In this document: piece after piece, positions 61,076-64,000 of the stretch
Layout: the number at the start of each line of letters is the position of its first letter
Position numbering within the stretch: position 1 is the stretch's first letter
NCBI RefSeq assembly: GCF_029335315.1
Contig: NZ_JARJLT010000047.1
Coordinates: 1 to 64,000 of the forward strand
Length of the DNA stretch: 64,000 bases
Direction: 5' to 3'
Source of the DNA: Pseudomonas citronellolis
Lineage (GTDB): Bacteria > Pseudomonadota > Gammaproteobacteria > Pseudomonadales > Pseudomonadaceae
Position numbers and translations under genes: made by a program
The notes under the pieces: model-generated
Seen by the model: only the letters and a program-made list of their open reading frames with translations
What the model was told of the DNA's origin: nothing
Database searches by the model: none

Positions 61076-62394
61076 CCATGATCAACGGCTACAGCGCTGC
61101 CGATGGCGAGCGCCTGAGCGACAAGGAACGCAGCCTGATCGAGCGCCGCGAGCGCCTGCTCGGCCCGGCCTACCGGCTGTTCTACGAGCGCCCGCTGCAC
61201 ACCGTGCGCGGCGAGGGCGTGTGGCTCTACGACGAACAGGGCCGACAGTACCTCGACGCCTACAACAACGTCGCCTCGGTCGGCCACTGCCACCCGCGCG
61301 TGGTCGAGGCCATCGCCCGTCAGGCGGCGGTGCTGAACACCCACACCCGCTACCTGCAGGAAGGCATCCTCGACTACGCCGAGGACCTGCTCTCCACCTT
61401 CCCCGCCGAACTCGGCCAGGTGATGTTCACCTGCACCGGCAGCGAGGCCAACGACCTGGCCCTGCGCATCGCCCGTCACGTCACCGGCGGCACCGGGGTG
61501 ATCATCACCCGCTTCGCCTACCACGGCGTCACCGGCGACATCTCCGCGCTTTCGCCGTCGCTGGGCAGCGGCATCACCCTGCCCGCCCACGCGCGTACCG
61601 TGCGCGCGCCGGACGCCTACCGGCTGGGCGCGGAGCACGCGGCGCGAATCTTCGCCGAGGACGTGCGCGCCGCCATCGCCGACCTGCGCGCCAACGGCAT
61701 CCAGCCAGCGGCGCTGCTGGTGGACGGCATCTTCGCCAGCGACGGCGTGTTCGCCGGGCCCGCCAGCCTGCTCGCCGAAGCGGTGGCGGTGGCCCAGGCC
61801 GAAGGCCTGCTGTACATCGCGGACGAGGTGCAATGCGGCTTCGCCCGCACCGGCGAGCAGCTGTGGGGCTTCCAGCGCCACGCGGTGAAGCCGGACCTGG
61901 TGACCCTGGGCAAGCCCATGGGCAACGGCCAGCCCATCGCCGGCGTGGTGGCGCGCCCCGAGGTGCTGGAGAACTTCGGCCGCAGCGTGCGCTACTTCAA
62001 CACCTTCGGCGGCAACCCGGTGAGCTGCGCCGCCGGCCAGGCGGTGCTCGACGTGATCCGCGAGGAGGGCCTGCAACAACGTTCGGCGCAGATCGGCGAA
62101 CACCTGCTGCAGGGCTTCCGCGGCCTGGCCGAACGTCACGAACTGATCGGCGACGTGCGCGGCGCCGGGCTGTTCCTCGGCGTGGAGCTGGTCAGCGATC
62201 GCGCCAGCAAGGCCCCGGCCGCGGCGCAGACGCGGCGGGTGGTCAACGCCATGCGCGAGCGCGGCGTGCTGATCAGCGCCGCCGGCCCGCAGGAGAACAT
62301 TCTGAAGATCCGCCCGCTGCTGGCGTTCCAGCGCGAGCACGCCGACCTGCTGATCGAGACCCTCGACGCGGCCCTGGTCGAGGCCGCTGGCTGA
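61072..62394 (+). CDS. Class-III PLP enzyme, probable amino-alcohol-phosphate phospho-lyase
   Basis: A 440-aa fold-type I PLP enzyme. The Schiff-base lysine lies in VTLGKPMGNGQPIAG (near 282) with the PLP-phosphate region CTGSEAND (near 121), the Asp in IADEVQCGFAR (near 246), and FNTFGGNPVSCAAG (near 308). The GKPMGNG and NTFGGNPVSC text is what I recall from human ETNPPL and PHYKPL phospho-lyases, rather than from omega-aminotransferases. Such enzymes eliminate phosphate and ammonia from O-phosphoethanolamine or phosphohydroxylysine. The upstream kinase would make that substrate. ATG 61072 overlaps the kinase stop. Confidence 0.8.
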   Translation: MTMINGYSAADGERLSDKERSLIERRERLLGPAYRLFYERPLHTVRGEGVWLYDEQGRQYLDAYNNVASVGHCHPRVVEAIARQAAVLNTHTRYLQEGILDYAEDLLSTFPAELGQVMFTCTGSEANDLALRIARHVTGGTGVIITRFAYHGVTGDISALSPSLGSGITLPAHARTVRAPDAYRLGAEHAARIFAEDVRAAIADLRANGIQPAALLVDGIFASDGVFAGPASLLAEAVAVAQAEGLLYIADEVQCGFARTGEQLWGFQRHAVKPDLVTLGKPMGNGQPIAGVVARPEVLENFGRSVRYFNTFGGNPVSCAAGQAVLDVIREEGLQQRSAQIGEHLLQGFRGLAERHELIGDVRGAGLFLGVELVSDRASKAPAAAQTRRVVNAMRERGVLISAAGPQENILKIRPLLAFQREHADLLIETLDAALVEAAG

Positions 62395-62406
62395 GGGGAA
62401 GCCGCG

Positions 62407-62871
62407 TTACAGGTGCATCCCGACGTTGATCATCCCGGCGTTGGCGCCGAGCGCCACGAACTCGGCGCCGAAGCGGCCGAACTGCATGCCCACCGAAGGG
62501 ATGATCGCCGGCGCCACGCCGTAGTGGTTGAGCGGAATCTTGTCGCGGTACTTGCCGTGGTAGCCCTGGATCGCGCCGCCGGTGACCTTGACGTAGAACG
62601 GCGTGTCTTCGAGGTCGAAGCGCTTGCCGGCGTACACGTAGTTGGAGCGCTGGCGGAACGAGTTGCGGAAGGTGGCGCCGCCCCACACCCAGCCATCGGC
62701 GCGGTTGCGCTCCAGGCCGATGAGTTCCTGGTGGTTGTTGTGGTCGGGGTCATGGTTCCAGTGCCGGGTCATCACGCTGGTCTGCAGGTACCAGGTGTCG
62801 CCGTCCCCCTCGCCCGACCAGGCGAGGGGCGCAAGCAGCAGCGCGATGAGCGGGATAAGCAGCTTTTTCAT
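62407..62871 (-). CDS. PagP-like outer-membrane beta-barrel protein (candidate lipid A palmitoyltransferase)
   Basis: A 154-aa protein with a signal peptide (to about residue 19). TSVMTRHWNHDPDHNN, GGATFRNSFRQRSNYVYAGKRFD and KIPLNHYGVAPAIIPSVGMQFGRFG form beta strands of an eight-stranded barrel. My eye alignment with E. coli PagP pairs His (TRHW) and Ser (RNSF) with its catalytic His and Ser, while the Asp beside the Ser is Asn here. Divergent PagP proteins exist in Pseudomonas. If active, it would palmitoylate lipid A. Many databases may call it a hypothetical or glycerol-3-phosphate transporter; I see no transporter features. Confidence 0.55.
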   Translation of the reverse strand: MKKLLIPLIALLLAPLAWSGEGDGDTWYLQTSVMTRHWNHDPDHNNHQELIGLERNRADGWVWGGATFRNSFRQRSNYVYAGKRFDLEDTPFYVKVTGGAIQGYHGKYRDKIPLNHYGVAPAIIPSVGMQFGRFGAEFVALGANAGMINVGMHL

Positions 62872-62894
62872 GCTGGCGCCTCCTGCGTCCGACC

Positions 62895-63374
62895 TCAGAG
62901 GGTCACGCGGCTGGCGCCATTCACGCTCATGATGCGCACGCGGTCGCCGACGCGGAACTGCTGGTTGTCCACCGCCTGCACGTAGGCGCGGGAGATGCCG
63001 TCGTCCTCGCGCACCACGATTTCCACGCCCTGGGTGCGGGTCAGGCCTTCCTCCACCGCCGAACCGGCGGCGCCGCCGGCGATCCCGCCGAGGATGGTCG
63101 CGACCGCCGAACCTCGGCCGCCGCCGATACCGCTACCGGCGATACCGCCGACAGCGGTGCCGGCCAGGGTGCCGATCGGGGTCTTGGTGCCTTCGATCTG
63201 CACGGCGCGCAGGGATTCGATGGTGCCCATGCGTACGGTCTGCACCGAACGGGCGTCGGCGCGGGAGTAGCTGCTGCCGGACAGGTTCGAGGCGCAGCCG
63301 GAAAGCGCCAGGGCGCTGCCGACGAAGGCGGCGAGCAGCAGGGAGCGGGAAGCTTTCAGGGTCGAAGTTTTCAT
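62895..63374 (-). CDS. SlyB/glycine-zipper outer-membrane lipoprotein
   Basis: A 159-aa lipoprotein with lipobox LSGC (Cys near residue 27). A glycine-rich zipper helix (GTAVGGIAGSGIGGGRGSAVATILGG, near 75-105) and the C-terminal domain VEIVVREDDGISRAYVQ fit the Pcp/SlyB family, which forms part of the outer-membrane stress barrier in enterics. GAGGA precedes ATG 63374. Same strand as the PagP-like gene, separated by 23 bases, so they may be co-transcribed. Confidence 0.85.
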   Translation of the reverse strand: MKTSTLKASRSLLLAAFVGSALALSGCASNLSGSSYSRADARSVQTVRMGTIESLRAVQIEGTKTPIGTLAGTAVGGIAGSGIGGGRGSAVATILGGIAGGAAGSAVEEGLTRTQGVEIVVREDDGISRAYVQAVDNQQFRVGDRVRIMSVNGASRVTL

Positions 63375-63497
63375 GGTGGGTCCTCGCGGACAGTCATTAA
63401 GGGATGGACAAAGCCTATGCCCCCCTCACTGAACCTCCCCTGAACCCTGTCTGAACCTCGGCTGAACGAACCTGAATGAAGCTGAACGGCGGTGTTT

Positions 63498-64000
63498 TCA
63501 GCCCTGCAGGCGCAGCAGGCGCTGGCGCGAACGCTCGAACCAGGCCAGCAGGTAGTCCACCAGCAACTGGGTGCGCCGGGGCAGCCCGCCCTGGTACGGG
63601 TGGACCAGGAACACCGGCGTGCTGCGCGTCTGGTAGTCGCACAGCAGCCAGCGCAGGCGCCCGTCGGCCAGCTCGTCCTGGAGCATGTAGGACGGCAGCC
63701 GGGCTATGCCGACGCCGACCAGCGCGGCCTTCTTCAGCAGCGTGTAGTGGTTGCTCGCCAGCACCCCGCCGACCTCGACGCGGAACAGCTCGTGCTGGCG
63801 CTGGTAGAGCCATTGGTCGGGATCCGGGTAGTGGGTGTTGAGCAGGCAGTTGTGCCGCGCCAGCTCGTCCGGCGCGCGCGGCTCGCCGTGCTCGGCGAGG
63901 TAGCCGGGGGTAGCGCAGGTCAACTCCTGCAGGGCGAACAGCGGGCGCGCCACCAGGCGCTCGTCGCCGGCCAGACCGGAACGGATCGCCAGGTCGAAGC
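63498..64000 (-). CDS. LysR family transcriptional regulator, C-terminal effector domain (5' end outside window)
   Basis: The frame is open from the window edge at 64000 to the stop at 63498. The visible part is the LysR substrate domain: GFDLAIRSGLAGDERLVARPL, CATPGYLAEHGEP, LKKAALVGVGIARLPSYM and a final VDYLLAWFERSRQ. The winged-helix part lies beyond the window. The target genes are not known. Confidence 0.85.
   Translation of the reverse strand, partial: FDLAIRSGLAGDERLVARPLFALQELTCATPGYLAEHGEPRAPDELARHNCLLNTHYPDPDQWLYQRQHELFRVEVGGVLASNHYTLLKKAALVGVGIARLPSYMLQDELADGRLRWLLCDYQTRSTPVFLVHPYQGGLPRRTQLLVDYLLAWFERSRQRLLRLQG

Overview
The window looks like chromosomal DNA of a Pseudomonas from the P. 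aeruginosa group. GC is high, genes are tightly packed with ATGA-type overlaps, and many proteins match Pseudomonas families I recognise: TcyJLN, DdaR/DdaH, TtcA, OprD-type porin, HrpA, FadD1/FadD2, PhrS sRNA, AlkB, RapA, EptA and BraCDEFG. BraC resembles but is clearly not identical to my memory of P. aeruginosa PAO1, so a relative such as the P. nitroreducens/citronellolis branch is my guess. I see no rRNA, tRNA, IS element, prophage or CRISPR array.

Layout. 1-2985: end of a cystine ABC transporter operon (tcyJ partial, tcyL, tcyN) and a pirin. 3188-8230: a five-gene minus-strand cassette of visibly lower GC (polyprenyl-type GT2, two methyltransferases, a flippase-like membrane protein and a large polytopic membrane protein). 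It is the best candidate for an undescribed system: a glycosylation cassette with methyltransferases. 8338-14986: O-methyltransferase, two NlpC/P60 lipoproteins, Sir2 deacylase, the dimethylarginine pair ddaR/ddaH with a sigma-54 promoter, a Tag-like glycosylase and ttcA. 15087-27812: mostly single conserved genes, including SprT, a CaiB/acyl-CoA dehydrogenase pair, a porin, a DedA-rhodanese fusion, a KASIII/ECF sigma/zinc-finger operon, a diguanylate cyclase, a HIT protein and a GST.

28156-44962: hrpA (carrying an in-frame REP-type repeat), a chemoreceptor, fadD1 and fadD2, a divergent lysophospholipase/MaoC pair, the anaerobically controlled sRNA phrS with an ANR box, alkB, rapA and a universal stress protein. 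45141-52054: eptA, an isomerase/reductase pair for small sugar acids, and a phosphonate-type ABC transporter. 52201-58133: two small Pseudomonas proteins and the branched-chain amino-acid transporter braCDEFG. 58382-62394: a catabolic island with a GntR regulator, an SDR, an APH-fold kinase and a class-III PLP enzyme of the phospho-lyase type, which together suggest breakdown of a hydroxylated amine via its phosphate ester. 62407-64000: a PagP-like barrel protein, a SlyB-like lipoprotein and the 3' part of a LysR regulator.

Intergenic spaces carry at least three families of palindromic repeats (REP/REPIN type), ten copies in all, with no RAYT transposase gene in the window.
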